Made by a program: the position numbers and the translations under genes. Positions 7,187 to 15,855 of a stretch of DNA of 64,000 bases are shown piece after piece; the first letter of the stretch is position 1; every line of letters starts with the position of its first letter. Source of the DNA: Solibacillus sp. FSL H8-0538 (lineage in GTDB: Bacteria > Bacillota > Bacilli > Bacillales_A > Planococcaceae). The notes under the pieces were generated by a model. That model did not search any database. It saw only the letters and a list, made by a program, of their open reading frames with translations, and was not told the DNA's origin. The stretch is taken from the NCBI RefSeq assembly GCF_038003525.1, contig NZ_JBBOPI010000001.1, forward strand, positions 239,001-303,000. The letters are read 5' to 3'.

Positions 7187-8263
7187 ATGGCATCCTTTTC
7201 AATTGGATCACTTACAATACCAACTATATGGGCAAGTGTCCTTTTGGCATACATGGTAACGAAATTAATCAATGAACGGATTTTGCATCAGAAAAATGAC
7301 TGGCTAGGAGATTTTCTGTTTCTTTACATCGTCATTTGGAAACTGAGCTATATTGTAACGGATTGGGCTCAATTCATCCGAGCTCCTCTTTCGCTGTTAT
7401 ATTTTGATGGGGGCATTTTAGGGCATGTTTTAGCAGTAATCGTCGTAACGATCCAACTTTATCGGAAACGTAAAGTAAAACAATCAGAAGGTACAGCGGT
7501 TTTCGTGACGTGGTTCAGCTTTTACTTAGTGATGCTATTCAGCTATTTGTTGCTACAAGGAAATGTAGTAGAGGGTTTGGTCCTCGTTGGGCTATGGCTA
7601 CTATTGTGGAAATCACAGAAAACAATGTCCATTATACTTGCGGTAGTCACGATTTCAAGTTGGTTTGTTTTCGGACAGGCAATAGGCAGCTTCACTTTCT
7701 TATGGGGGTTTGTCGTATTGGTGCTAGGTACAGCTCAATCTCACCTCGTTAAACAGTCAATCGGGAAGGCCATCATTGTTAGTATGGTGATGCTAGTCAT
7801 CATCAATGTTGTAGAAAAGCCTATACGGGAAACAACAACGGACGGTAAAGCACCTTTATTTACTGCCACGACGTTAACGGATGAAGCATGGACGTTAGCC
7901 GATTATAAAGGAAAGACGGTCATCCTAAATTTTTGGGCGAGCTGGTGTCCACCCTGCAAAGCAGAAATCCCCCAATTACAGTCTTTTCATGAGGAAATAC
8001 CAGAGGATATCGTGTTACTTGGCGTGAATTTAACACATAAAGAGCAAGATGAAGGCACGGTTCGCTCGTTCGTGAAAGGGAAAATGGATTTCCCGATTAT
8101 TCTAGACCCGACAGGCGAAATTAGTAAGCGTTACGGCGTTGTTACAATTCCGACGACGGTCATTATTAACCCAATAGGCGAAATCATCTATGAACATACC
8201 GGACCGGTGAATCGCAAGCAACTTGAAAAATTAGTACAGGAAGCGAGGGAGATTGGGAGATAA
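7187..8263 (+). CDS. Membrane thioredoxin-like protein with multi-span N-terminal domain
   Basis: A 358-residue protein starting at ATG 7187 behind GGGGG. The first 215 residues hold about six transmembrane segments; the segment around PLSLLYFDGGILGHVLAV resembles prolipoprotein diacylglyceryl transferase-like membrane domains. Residues 225-358 are a TlpA/ResA-type thioredoxin domain with the redox motif WASWCPPCKAE and cis-Pro in IPTTVII, expected outside the membrane. It would reduce or oxidise thiols in exported proteins. It directly follows the CoA-disulfide reductase terminator; a link to extracellular persulfide or cytochrome c maturation is possible but not shown. The similarity of the membrane part is tentative. 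Confidence 0.8.
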   Translation: MASFSIGSLTIPTIWASVLLAYMVTKLINERILHQKNDWLGDFLFLYIVIWKLSYIVTDWAQFIRAPLSLLYFDGGILGHVLAVIVVTIQLYRKRKVKQSEGTAVFVTWFSFYLVMLFSYLLLQGNVVEGLVLVGLWLLLWKSQKTMSIILAVVTISSWFVFGQAIGSFTFLWGFVVLVLGTAQSHLVKQSIGKAIIVSMVMLVIINVVEKPIRETTTDGKAPLFTATTLTDEAWTLADYKGKTVILNFWASWCPPCKAEIPQLQSFHEEIPEDIVLLGVNLTHKEQDEGTVRSFVKGKMDFPIILDPTGEISKRYGVVTIPTTVIINPIGEIIYEHTGPVNRKQLEKLVQEAREIGR

Positions 8264-8665
8264 AGCGTGGACGAAGGAGTTCGATTGCTAGTTTGTAGCT
8301 CCAGGAACCTTGTAATGGAGGGGAAAGTTAACACAGACTTCTTTTTTGAGACAAGGTTTCATCTTGAAACGCATAGTGAGGAGCAGTGTGCCCCTCATGA
8401 CGACAGGTTTCTGAGACATGAACACGACGCCTCATCGAAATGACTTGTAATACTGGAGCGGGGCTGATAAATAGAGTTGAGACCGTTGTCAAAGTTGAAT
8501 TTCAACCTTCCGATTGGGGCACCCAACTACAACTTACGCATGCTTTTCAGATGAGGAATCAAAAAACTGGCATGAACAGTCATGACCGTTTGTACTCAAA
8601 CAGCTAAACATACGTATGATGAGACGTTGCTACAGAATGAATTCTTCAATTAACAAAGTGACCTC
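8264..8665. other. Gene-free stretch with several small inverted repeats
   Basis: No coding frame with a ribosome binding site is seen on either strand. It looks less AT-rich than the other gaps and contains GTTTCATCTTGAAAC and GTTGAATTTCAAC, both perfect small hairpins, plus GGAG...CTCC blocks near 8277-8303. No known riboswitch or RNA motif was recognised. Confidence 0.4.
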
Positions 8666-9373
8666 TTATTTGTACAGGAAAACCTGCAAGCTATCTTTTA
8701 AGTCGATTGTCGCTAATAGGACACCTTTAATGTCTACGTTATATGTTGACTGGATTTTATTTTTTAGCCACTCCTCATTAAACTTAGTATTGTTTAACTC
8801 ATGGTAATCAATTTTCCCCTCTCTAATGAGAACAATAGGAAGAGAAAAAGGTTCAGGTGCTATCTTCATATCTGTTCGCGTTGGTGTTTGATGTTGTGGG
8901 TATAAAAAACTTGAAATAGATCCGTCTGCTTCCCATAATGCGAGCGCAATTTTTTGAACATCTTCTACCTTTTCTTTTCTTAATTCCGATATTAAAAAAT
9001 CGACAGAAATTCTTGCCTTTCGTAAGTTTGCCGAAACAATCTCTCCATTTTTAATAAGTGGAATTGGAGGGGGCTCTATTAAACGTCGAAACGAAACCCA
9101 TTTAAGGCTTAAGAGTACAACGACTGTATATAAAATAACTAAGGCGGACATGGTAATCATGGAACCCTTCATTCCTAAATTTTCATCTGACAAAGGATGG
9201 GCGATGATATTACCAATAGATATTGCCATAGCATAATCGAGTAATCTCAGTTGAGAAATAGAACGCCGCCCCAGAATTTTCGCCGCGAAGAGTAAAAAGA
9301 AAAAAGCGATAATTGCTCTTAGAATCCATTGAATTGTGGTAAGTGTTTCTTGTCCATGAAAGAAATCCACCAT
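8666..9373 (-). CDS. DUF421 / YetF-like membrane protein
   Basis: A 235-residue protein. Three N-terminal transmembrane segments (FFFLLFAAKILGRRSISQL within the first two) are followed by a soluble C-terminal domain with LRKARISVDFLISELRKE and VLIREGKIDYHEL, the layout of the DUF421/YetF family. The frame runs six codons further upstream, but AAAGGA at the right distance supports ATG 9373. YetF-like proteins are membrane proteins of Bacillales with no firmly known biochemical role. It has no clear partner; the gene on the other strand starts at almost the same place. Confidence 0.8.
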   Translation of the reverse strand: MVDFFHGQETLTTIQWILRAIIAFFFLLFAAKILGRRSISQLRLLDYAMAISIGNIIAHPLSDENLGMKGSMITMSALVILYTVVVLLSLKWVSFRRLIEPPPIPLIKNGEIVSANLRKARISVDFLISELRKEKVEDVQKIALALWEADGSISSFLYPQHQTPTRTDMKIAPEPFSLPIVLIREGKIDYHELNNTKFNEEWLKNKIQSTYNVDIKGVLLATIDLKDSLQVFLYK

Positions 9374-9794
9374 GACACGTCCTTTGCCCAAAAATGTTGT
9401 TATTTTATTGTCTCCAGTAACACCATTTTTATGTGAGCAGTGGGATTATGTCAGAGCGCAATTTAATTACAAAAAAGCGGTAATCGTAGGTGCACTTATA
9501 GATGAAATATTTCTCAATGGCAACATCTTGTTTTACATAGTGCGTGCCATCCGTGCATCGAGATTAATGAGTGTGTTGACACAAAAGATCATTATTTATA
9601 AAACAAGTAGTATTGGGGAAGAAGCAGAAGAATATTTTGAAGCTTACGAAGAGGTACACCTGATCATGATCGATGAAATTGACCGTTTTGAAACTATAGC
9701 TACGAATTCATTCGTTTTTGGCGGCGTAGTACATATTTTTAATGCAAAAGAAGCATGGGTAGAGTTAATCGCCCGTGCTTTTCATTTTATTTAA
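9372..9794 (+). CDS. Hypothetical protein, possibly 5'-truncated
   Basis: A 140-codon frame with normal codon use in its second half (IGEEAEEYFEAYEEVHL, then FVFGGVVHIFNAKEAWVEL) but no ribosome binding site at ATG 9372, and its first codons overlap the start of the YetF-like gene on the other strand. I do not recognise the family. It may be the 3' remnant of a longer gene whose 5' end was lost. Confidence 0.35.
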   Translation: MTRPLPKNVVILLSPVTPFLCEQWDYVRAQFNYKKAVIVGALIDEIFLNGNILFYIVRAIRASRLMSVLTQKIIIYKTSSIGEEAEEYFEAYEEVHLIMIDEIDRFETIATNSFVFGGVVHIFNAKEAWVELIARAFHFI

Positions 9795-9908
9795 ACACAT
9801 ATTCGCTATATTTTTAGAAAAGTGAGATTTTCCCTATACAACTCTCGTTATGATTAGTGAAGTAGAAAAAACGAACATGCGCATGACTGTTTGAGCGAGG
9901 AGGGCATG

Positions 9909-10469
9909 ATGGACGAGCAAACGATTATTAAAGACATTCTTGCAGGGAATAAACAGGCATATGCACACATTATTAATGCCTATAAAAATCCGCTTTACGC
10001 CACAATTTTGCGAATGACGAGAAATCCGCAAATCGCACAGGATCTTGTGCAGGAGGCGTTTATTAAAATTTACGAGCAACTGCATAAATACGACGGAAAA
10101 GGCGCCTTTAAAAGCTGGCTATACCGCGTCGCAATCAATCATTGTATCGATGAATTCCGTAAAAAAGGCTACCAACTAAATATGACGGAATTACAAGAAG
10201 ATCAGCTAGTTAACGAAACTCACCCAGAAGTCGTTTTTTTAAAAAAGGAAAAGAGTCGGCAGCTGGAGCGGCTCATTGCTACATTACCTGAAATTGAGCG
10301 CATGATTTTGCTATTGCGCTATGTAAATGAACTAAGCTATCTCGAAATAAGCGAGCTTCTGCAAATTCCATTATCCGACGTACGTAATAAACTTCACCGG
10401 TCGAAAAAGAAAATGAGAAATCAAGTACAACAGGGGGGCTATTTTGATGAAGTGTCCGAACGCCGATAA
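9909..10469 (+). CDS. ECF-type RNA polymerase sigma factor
   Basis: A 186-residue sigma-70 family protein with only regions 2 and 4. Region 2 includes IAQDLVQEAFIKIYEQLHKY and FKSWLYRVAINHCIDEFRKK; region 4 has LPEIERMILLLRYVNELSYL and a helix-turn-helix (YLEISELLQIPLSDVRNKLH). GAGGAGGG sits correctly for ATG 9909, which I prefer over the upstream TTG 9891 and ATG 9906. It overlaps the following anti-sigma gene by 23 bp, so the two are translationally coupled. It should direct a small stress regulon and its own operon. Regulon and signal are unknown. Confidence 0.9.
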   Translation: MDEQTIIKDILAGNKQAYAHIINAYKNPLYATILRMTRNPQIAQDLVQEAFIKIYEQLHKYDGKGAFKSWLYRVAINHCIDEFRKKGYQLNMTELQEDQLVNETHPEVVFLKKEKSRQLERLIATLPEIERMILLLRYVNELSYLEISELLQIPLSDVRNKLHRSKKKMRNQVQQGGYFDEVSERR

Positions 10470-12051
10470 ATTATCACAGGTACATGATCAATTACTGTCA
10501 AACGAGGAAATGGAGCAGCTCCAAGCACATGTGAACAATTGCGCTTCTTGTCAGGTAGTAATAGAGCTTTTTGAAGGTGAAACTGATTTTATGAAAGAAA
10601 CACTCCAAACACCAACGTTACCAAATGAATTTGCAGGCCATGTACTCGAGCAATTAACGCCATACAAACCATTGAAAAGGCGGAAATCGTACTGGAAACG
10701 CGCTCTTTTATCAGCAGCAGGTGTGGCGCTTGCATTTGGCGTAACGGTAGCTGTTAGTCCAAGCTTCGCACAATTAATTGGGGGAATCTTTTCTACCGAT
10801 AGTGTGGATGAAGGGCTACAAATGGCAATGGATGCAGGATTAGTGGAGCGCGTGGATTTATCCGTGGTGGATAAGGGGATTACATTAAAAGTGGAAGATG
10901 TCATGGTCGATTCTTCACGTCTGGTGATTTCATACCAAATCTTAAATTCTTCTGGAAAAGTATTAGACCCATATTTTGATATGCAGGATAAAGACAATCA
11001 TATATTTTTAGTTGATGCACAAGGCAATGAGTTGGAGCCTTCAATTTCTTCTTGGGGGCGTACGGATGAAGACTACGGATTACTACAATATTCTTTGCGT
11101 GAGGGAATCGACGTGGAGAAGTTTACCGTACAAGTGCGCCTACATGAGCTTGCGCGTAAGAAAGGCATGTGGCATCTTGACATTCCAATTGAGTTAAGTG
11201 AAATTACCAAATTGACAACAAAAGTGGCACTAAATGATGCGACATTTGAGCATGAAGGTGTGACCGTTACTTTACAAGAAGCACAGTACGCGCCCTCATC
11301 AAATGAATTAATTTACACAACGAGTTTCACGAATGAAACGCGTACCGAATTACAAGAAAAGCGCGATGCCTTAACGGAGCAGTACGGTGAGCAATTTAAC
11401 CCGCTCACAACAGGAGTTGGTTATTATATTGAAAACCAAAGTGGGGAAAGGGTTGCTGCCAATAATATTTTTACAGTCGACCGTGGCCATTCGGTAAGCA
11501 ACGGAACTTTACAATCGCTCGGGAGCAGGACGGATATTGTTGGGCAGTCCTTATCGATCGATTCATTTGTTCCGCGAAAGGAAAACGATCAACTAACATT
11601 TGTCCTCGAGGGCATTTACAAAACAATTCAGTTAGATTACGCTGTTTCATTTCAACCAGATAAAATAGAAAACGAGTCGCCGAGCTTTGACTACGGTGGT
11701 AACTATTTAACAATCAAGTCAATTGAAAAGGAAACCGACTATTCCTTGAGAAAATCGTGGCTACCAATTCAAAAAGATTCGTATGTCGTAATTGTTTTAG
11801 AAGGTAGCCGTGAAGCAATGGCCGATGATCTGGAAAATTGGGTGCTGCAAGATGACAAAGGCAATTCATATATGGCTTACCGCAGCGGTGGCACATCGGA
11901 TAATATTGACGAACACGGGCGATTTCTTATGACTGTTGAGTTACGTGTGTACGGTGTCGAAAAAATAACCGATACGATGACGCTACATCTAACACAAGTA
12001 AATCGTTATGAGCAGCTAACCGAACCTTGGAGAGTGCCACTATATCAATAA
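10447..12051 (+). CDS. Membrane anti-sigma factor with DUF4179-type extracellular part
   Basis: A 534-residue type II membrane protein. Residues 25-37 hold a zinc-finger-like anti-sigma motif (HVNNCASC, after an upstream Cys3), residues 75-100 a transmembrane helix (LLSAAGVALAFGVTVAV), and the remaining 430 residues a large beta-rich outer domain of the DUF4179/DUF5643 type. It overlaps the ECF sigma gene, the usual arrangement for a sigma factor and its cognate anti-sigma. TTG 10444 is an alternative start one codon earlier. It presumably holds the sigma factor at the membrane until an envelope signal releases it; the signal is not known. Confidence 0.85.
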   Translation: MKCPNADKLSQVHDQLLSNEEMEQLQAHVNNCASCQVVIELFEGETDFMKETLQTPTLPNEFAGHVLEQLTPYKPLKRRKSYWKRALLSAAGVALAFGVTVAVSPSFAQLIGGIFSTDSVDEGLQMAMDAGLVERVDLSVVDKGITLKVEDVMVDSSRLVISYQILNSSGKVLDPYFDMQDKDNHIFLVDAQGNELEPSISSWGRTDEDYGLLQYSLREGIDVEKFTVQVRLHELARKKGMWHLDIPIELSEITKLTTKVALNDATFEHEGVTVTLQEAQYAPSSNELIYTTSFTNETRTELQEKRDALTEQYGEQFNPLTTGVGYYIENQSGERVAANNIFTVDRGHSVSNGTLQSLGSRTDIVGQSLSIDSFVPRKENDQLTFVLEGIYKTIQLDYAVSFQPDKIENESPSFDYGGNYLTIKSIEKETDYSLRKSWLPIQKDSYVVIVLEGSREAMADDLENWVLQDDKGNSYMAYRSGGTSDNIDEHGRFLMTVELRVYGVEKITDTMTLHLTQVNRYEQLTEPWRVPLYQ

Positions 12052-12058
12052 AATTGAA

Positions 12059-12092
12059 ACGCCTACACTGTGAAATCGGTGTAGGTGTTTTT
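12059..12092 (+). terminator. Terminator after the anti-sigma gene
   Basis: CCTACAC and GTGTAGG stem with extra outer pairs, then TTTTT. Confidence 0.8.
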
Positions 12093-12281
12093 CTTATGGT
12101 GACTACTATCTACTTTGTTCTGTATAGAGTGTAAATTGTTACAAATAGAACTTAAATCGGAATAATAAAATAGATTTATGAACACTTTAAGTCATGTATG
12201 AAAAATACATCTTTGAATTGGTTAACCTTGCATTGCTTCCTACTAAAAAAAACTTCTACAATGAGATTATTGGGGGTAAGC

Positions 12282-13328
12282 ATGATGAATTTACAAGAAA
12301 TCGAATCATTTTTAATTTTATATAAAGAAGAGTGTGGCAAAAACGAAGAGTGGTTGGAGTCGCGCCTTGAGCAAGTCCAATGCGAGCAACAGTTTGAGCC
12401 AACAACTGAGGAATTAACATTTGCCGCACGTGTCGGCTGGCGCAACAGTAATAAATGCATCGGCCGCCTTTTTTGGCAAAGTTTAACCGTGTTTGATGAG
12501 CGTACGTTAACAGATGAAAAGGGAATTTTTGAAGCACTTTTACGTCACATTGAGTTTGCAACGAACGGTGGTAAAATTCGTCCTGCGATTACCGTTTTTG
12601 CGAATGACCTTGTGCGTATTTGGAATCACCAACTTATTCGTTATGCAGGGTATGAAACGGCCAACGGAATAATAGGTGATGCACATTCGATTACGTTTAC
12701 GAAAGTTTGCGAGGATCTTGGCTGGAAGGGAGCGCGCACAAATTTTGATGTGCTACCGCTCGTTATTCAAGTAGGAGACAGAGCTCCGCAAGTGTTCGAT
12801 ATTCCGGGTGAATATGTACTTGAAGTGGACATTTCGCATCCAGAATATGATTTTGAGCGCCTCAATATAAAATGGTATGCCGTGCCAATTATTTCGAGTA
12901 TGCGCTTTAATTGTGGGGGAATTGATTATCAGGCCGCACCATTTAACGGCTGGTATATGGGGACAGAAATCGGCGCGCGCAATTTAGCTGATACAGATCG
13001 CTACAATTGCTTACCAAAAATAGCTGAAATATTAGATTTGGATACGTCGCGGAATGCTTCGTTATGGAAGGACCGCGCGCTTATTGAATTAAACATTGCC
13101 GTGCTCCATTCCTACAAGGAAGCGGGTGTCAGCATTGTCGATCATCATACTGCCGCGCAGCAATTTAAATTATTCGAGCAGCAGGAAAGTGACGCCGCGC
13201 GTGAAGTAACAGGCAACTGGGCTTGGCTATTGCCACCTGTGTCACCCGCCACAACGCACATTTATCACCAACCGATTGCTAATATCATCAAAAAACCGAA
13301 TTACTTTTATCAGAAACAGCCTTATTAA
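12282..13328 (+). CDS. nos: Bacterial nitric oxide synthase oxygenase
   Basis: A 348-residue NOS oxygenase domain without any attached reductase, as in other Bacillales. The heme-thiolate Cys59 lies in WRNSNKCIGRLFW, and the arginine-binding Glu is in FNGWYMGTEIGARN; the C-terminal DHHTAAQQF and PPVSPATTHIYH segments are also typical. It makes NO and citrulline from arginine using electrons from a general flavodoxin or reductase. The frame is open to 12198, but GGGGG before ATG 12282 (or 12285) decides the start. It stands alone between two terminators. NO made here is usually linked to oxidative stress or antibiotic tolerance; that is family knowledge. Confidence 0.93.
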   Translation: MMNLQEIESFLILYKEECGKNEEWLESRLEQVQCEQQFEPTTEELTFAARVGWRNSNKCIGRLFWQSLTVFDERTLTDEKGIFEALLRHIEFATNGGKIRPAITVFANDLVRIWNHQLIRYAGYETANGIIGDAHSITFTKVCEDLGWKGARTNFDVLPLVIQVGDRAPQVFDIPGEYVLEVDISHPEYDFERLNIKWYAVPIISSMRFNCGGIDYQAAPFNGWYMGTEIGARNLADTDRYNCLPKIAEILDLDTSRNASLWKDRALIELNIAVLHSYKEAGVSIVDHHTAAQQFKLFEQQESDAAREVTGNWAWLLPPVSPATTHIYHQPIANIIKKPNYFYQKQPY

Positions 13329-13334
13329 TGGAGG

Positions 13335-13361
13335 GAGCTAGAACATGTTCTAGCTCTTTTT
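13335..13361 (+). terminator. Terminator after nos
   Basis: Perfect 22-bp palindrome with half GAGCTAGAACA followed by five T residues. Confidence 0.85.
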
Positions 13362-13378
13362 AACATGACAGGTATTGT

Positions 13379-13483
13379 GAACGCCCTAAACTAGTGGTTG
13401 AACGAACTAAAAGACATCTTGAACGCACTAAACAAACAGCCGAACGATTTAAAAAGCCCGCAGAACGCACTAAAATTCTCCAT
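13379..13483. repeat. Five tandem 21-bp units starting GAACG
   Basis: Units begin at 13379, 13400, 13421, 13442 and 13463, exactly 21 bp apart. Each starts GAACG and four of the five have CTAAA at unit positions 8-12 (the fourth has TTAAA). Read on the + strand in the frame of GAA the array is open and gives the heptapeptide Glu-Arg-X-Lys-X-X-X five times. No start codon or ribosome binding site is seen in that frame. Its period equals that of the array at 4057 although the sequence is unrelated. Confidence 0.8.
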
Positions 13484-13484
13484 A

Positions 13485-13532
13485 TAAAAACCCCCTTTTA
13501 AAAGCGATTTTCATCACTTCTAAAAGGGGGTT
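13485..13532 (-). terminator. Terminator of the Mrr-like gene
   Basis: On the minus strand AACCCCCTTTTA and TAAAAGGGGG pair and are followed by a T run. Confidence 0.8.
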
Positions 13533-13538
13533 CCTACA

Positions 13539-14093
13539 TTAGCGCTTATTCAAAATCATATCGATTAATTCATCACGTTCTATTAAATAAACATCGTTAA
13601 TATCGGCAAGCTTTTCGGCTTGGCGTGTGAAATGGCTGTTTGTGACAACCCAGGCTTCCGTTGCATTATACATTTTGACGGCACCGATAATTTCCTGTAC
13701 AGCCTTTACGCCAACTGTGCTGGAATAACGCTTTGCTTGTACGGCAATGACGTCCTGGCCATCCTTCAAAATTAAATCGGCTCCGTAGTCACCAGATGTT
13801 GCGGTGTAGGAAACTTTAAAGCCGCGGCGTTTAAATAGCTCGCCTAAAAAGCGTTCAAACTCCTCGCCCTTCATGATGTCAACTTCTCGAATACCAGATT
13901 TTCGTAATTTTGCAGTGCGGCGCGATTTACGCCAAATTTTGAAGCCGATTAATAAGATGTAGTAAAGAACAATTGATGCAATTACGCCCTCAAGCGACTC
14001 CAAGTAATACCAACCAATCGAGCCAGAGAGTGCGATAAAGAACAGTGGCATAAGTGGGATACGTTTTTTTCTTCTTCTGCTACGTTTGCGCAA
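13539..14093 (-). CDS. Mrr-like restriction endonuclease-fold membrane protein
   Basis: A 184-residue protein. A Lys/Arg-rich N-terminus is followed by two transmembrane segments (MPLFFIALSGSIGWYYL and VIASIVLYYILLIGF), then an Mrr-type nuclease domain at residues 75-184: GEEFERFLGELFKRRGFKV, SGDYGADLIL and VQAKRY give the E...D...QxK catalytic pattern. Such membrane-linked Mrr-fold proteins may cleave foreign or damaged DNA; no methylase or specificity subunit is near, so it is not a classical restriction system. Function on real substrates is unknown. Confidence 0.8.
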   Translation of the reverse strand: MRKRSRRRKKRIPLMPLFFIALSGSIGWYYLESLEGVIASIVLYYILLIGFKIWRKSRRTAKLRKSGIREVDIMKGEEFERFLGELFKRRGFKVSYTATSGDYGADLILKDGQDVIAVQAKRYSSTVGVKAVQEIIGAVKMYNATEAWVVTNSHFTRQAEKLADINDVYLIERDELIDMILNKR

Positions 14094-14219
14094 ACTCGAT
14101 GTTCTCCTTTATACATGTAATCACCTAGTAGTATAACATAAAACGGGCACATACGTTTGGGTTGGACTACATGAATCTTCGCCAGTGCTTAAAAGATAGG
14201 TAATTTCTCACAAAACGTA

Positions 14220-15422
14220 TTACACAAAACTGTTTTTGGCACTAAAGAAAGACATGATAAATAATAACAACGATACGATGACAAAGACGGAAATTGGTAA
14301 AAACCAGCTATTGGTTGCGTCATGTAGGTAGCCAAATAACACAGGTCCTGCTGCTGCAAGTAAATAGCCGACTGACTGAGCAAAGCCTGAAAGCTCCGCT
14401 GCCTCATATGCCGTTTTTGTACGTAGCGTGAAAAACATCATTATGAGGCCAAATGACGCCCCGCCAGCAAAGCCTAAAAACATCATCCACAAAACAGCAA
14501 GACTTGTCCATTCCATTAAAACGCCTGTAAAACCAATTAAATAACAAATGGTGAAGAATACTACAATTGGGCGCTGAGTAGGTAATTTACCCGCAATGAT
14601 CGGGATTAAAAATGTCATCGGAATTTGAGACATTTGCATTATTGAGCCCATCCAGCCTGCAGAATGAGCACTCATACCTTGGGCGATGAAGATTTCAGGT
14701 AGCCACGCACTAGAGCAATAAAAGATAAGAGATTGCAGCCCCATGGAACCCGCAATGGCCCAGGCAAGTGGGGATTTCCATAATTGTTTTTTCGGTTGGT
14801 TGCCACTAATTGTCGCCATTTCAACCTTTTTGCCGCGAATTAGCGGAATCCACATCACAAGTGTAGCTACACTTAATATAATTGAAAACCCAAGTGCACC
14901 TTGCCAACCCCACCCAGAAGAAGCGATTGGATGACTAATCCCGGCTGCAAGTCCTGCAGAAGTATTCATGGAAACTGTATAAATTCCAGTCAATAGCCCG
15001 ATGTGAAGTGGATATCTTAATTTAAAATAACTCGGAATTAATACATTCCCGAATGCAATGGCAATGCCAATTAATACTGTTCCCATTAGGAGAAGCGCTG
15101 TCATGCCAGACGAGCGTAACAATATCCCGATCGACAAAATAATAACTGAATAAAATAACGTCATTTCCATGCCGAATTTGCGTGCAATTCTTGGTGCAAA
15201 AGGTGAAATTACGGCAAAGCCCAGTAATGGAATAGTTGTTAAGAAGCCAGCTAGCACATTAGAAATACCAAGCCCTTCTCGAATAAATGAAATAATTGGT
15301 CCGACAACCGTCAGTGGTGTCCGCAGTGTTGTTGCAAATACGATAATTGCTAACACAAAAATAAGGGTCGATTTACTAAATTGTATTTTTTTGCTATGGT
15401 GCATTTGTTGTTCAGAATCCAT
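14220..15422 (-). CDS. CynX/NimT-family MFS transporter
   Basis: A 400-residue protein with 12 predicted membrane spans, starting at ATG 15422 behind AGGAGGG. The first span contains TLRTPLTVVGPIISFIREGLG and the loop APRIARKFGM, features of the cyanate/2-nitroimidazole branch of the major facilitator superfamily. Homologues are annotated as cyanate or nitroimidazole permeases but most are uncharacterised. It is a single gene, divergent from the lysine riboswitch-lysP unit, with no catabolic partner nearby, so the substrate cannot be guessed. Confidence 0.8.
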   Translation of the reverse strand: MDSEQQMHHSKKIQFSKSTLIFVLAIIVFATTLRTPLTVVGPIISFIREGLGISNVLAGFLTTIPLLGFAVISPFAPRIARKFGMEMTLFYSVIILSIGILLRSSGMTALLLMGTVLIGIAIAFGNVLIPSYFKLRYPLHIGLLTGIYTVSMNTSAGLAAGISHPIASSGWGWQGALGFSIILSVATLVMWIPLIRGKKVEMATISGNQPKKQLWKSPLAWAIAGSMGLQSLIFYCSSAWLPEIFIAQGMSAHSAGWMGSIMQMSQIPMTFLIPIIAGKLPTQRPIVVFFTICYLIGFTGVLMEWTSLAVLWMMFLGFAGGASFGLIMMFFTLRTKTAYEAAELSGFAQSVGYLLAAAGPVLFGYLHDATNSWFLPISVFVIVSLLLFIMSFFSAKNSFV

Positions 15423-15564
15423 GATGTCCCTCCTACAATTCTATAAAAGCAAGCGTATCATAATGGCACACTTACATAAATAGTTCGAAAAAACTGAATA
15501 ATTGAATGTCGTTGCTAATGGAAAAATGATATGATACACTCGGGAAATAATAATTTAATAATAC

Positions 15565-15760
15565 ATTGCCTCATATAGATGAGGTAGAGGTCGCGATCAT
15601 TAAAATTAGTATAGCGGAGATTGAGAGAATCTTTGAAGCTTTATGAAAGGAATGATTGCCGAAGTGTTCTATTTGTACTCTCACAAATGAATGCTGGGGC
15701 TGTCTCCGAAAGGAACAGAACTGTCACATGCGTAAGCATGTGTTGAGCTATCTTTCAAGT
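15565..15760 (+). ncRNA. Lysine riboswitch (L-box)
   Basis: The conserved L-box blocks occur in order: GATGAGGTAGAGGTCGCGA, then AAGGAATGATTGCCGAAG, GCTGGGGCTGTCTCCGAAAG and the closing ACATGCGTAAGCATGT hairpin. It lies about 100 bp before a permease and is followed by an intrinsic terminator, so lysine should switch transcription off. Confidence 0.9.
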
Positions 15761-15781
15761 TTGGTGGGGTAATTAATTGGA

Positions 15782-15812
15782 AACCGTCACATAATCTTGT
15801 GTCGGTTTTTTG
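15782..15812 (+). terminator. Riboswitch expression-platform terminator
   Basis: AACCG and CACA pair with TGTG and CGGTT, then TTTTTT; the regulated terminator of the lysine riboswitch. Confidence 0.85.
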
Positions 15813-15855
15813 TTTTTACTGCACTGTGCTTGATAAACAAAGGAGAACTAACAAC

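Noticed and set aside
13539-14093. Part of a restriction-modification or defence system
   Set aside because: The Mrr-like fold is present but there is no methylase, helicase or other defence gene next to it.
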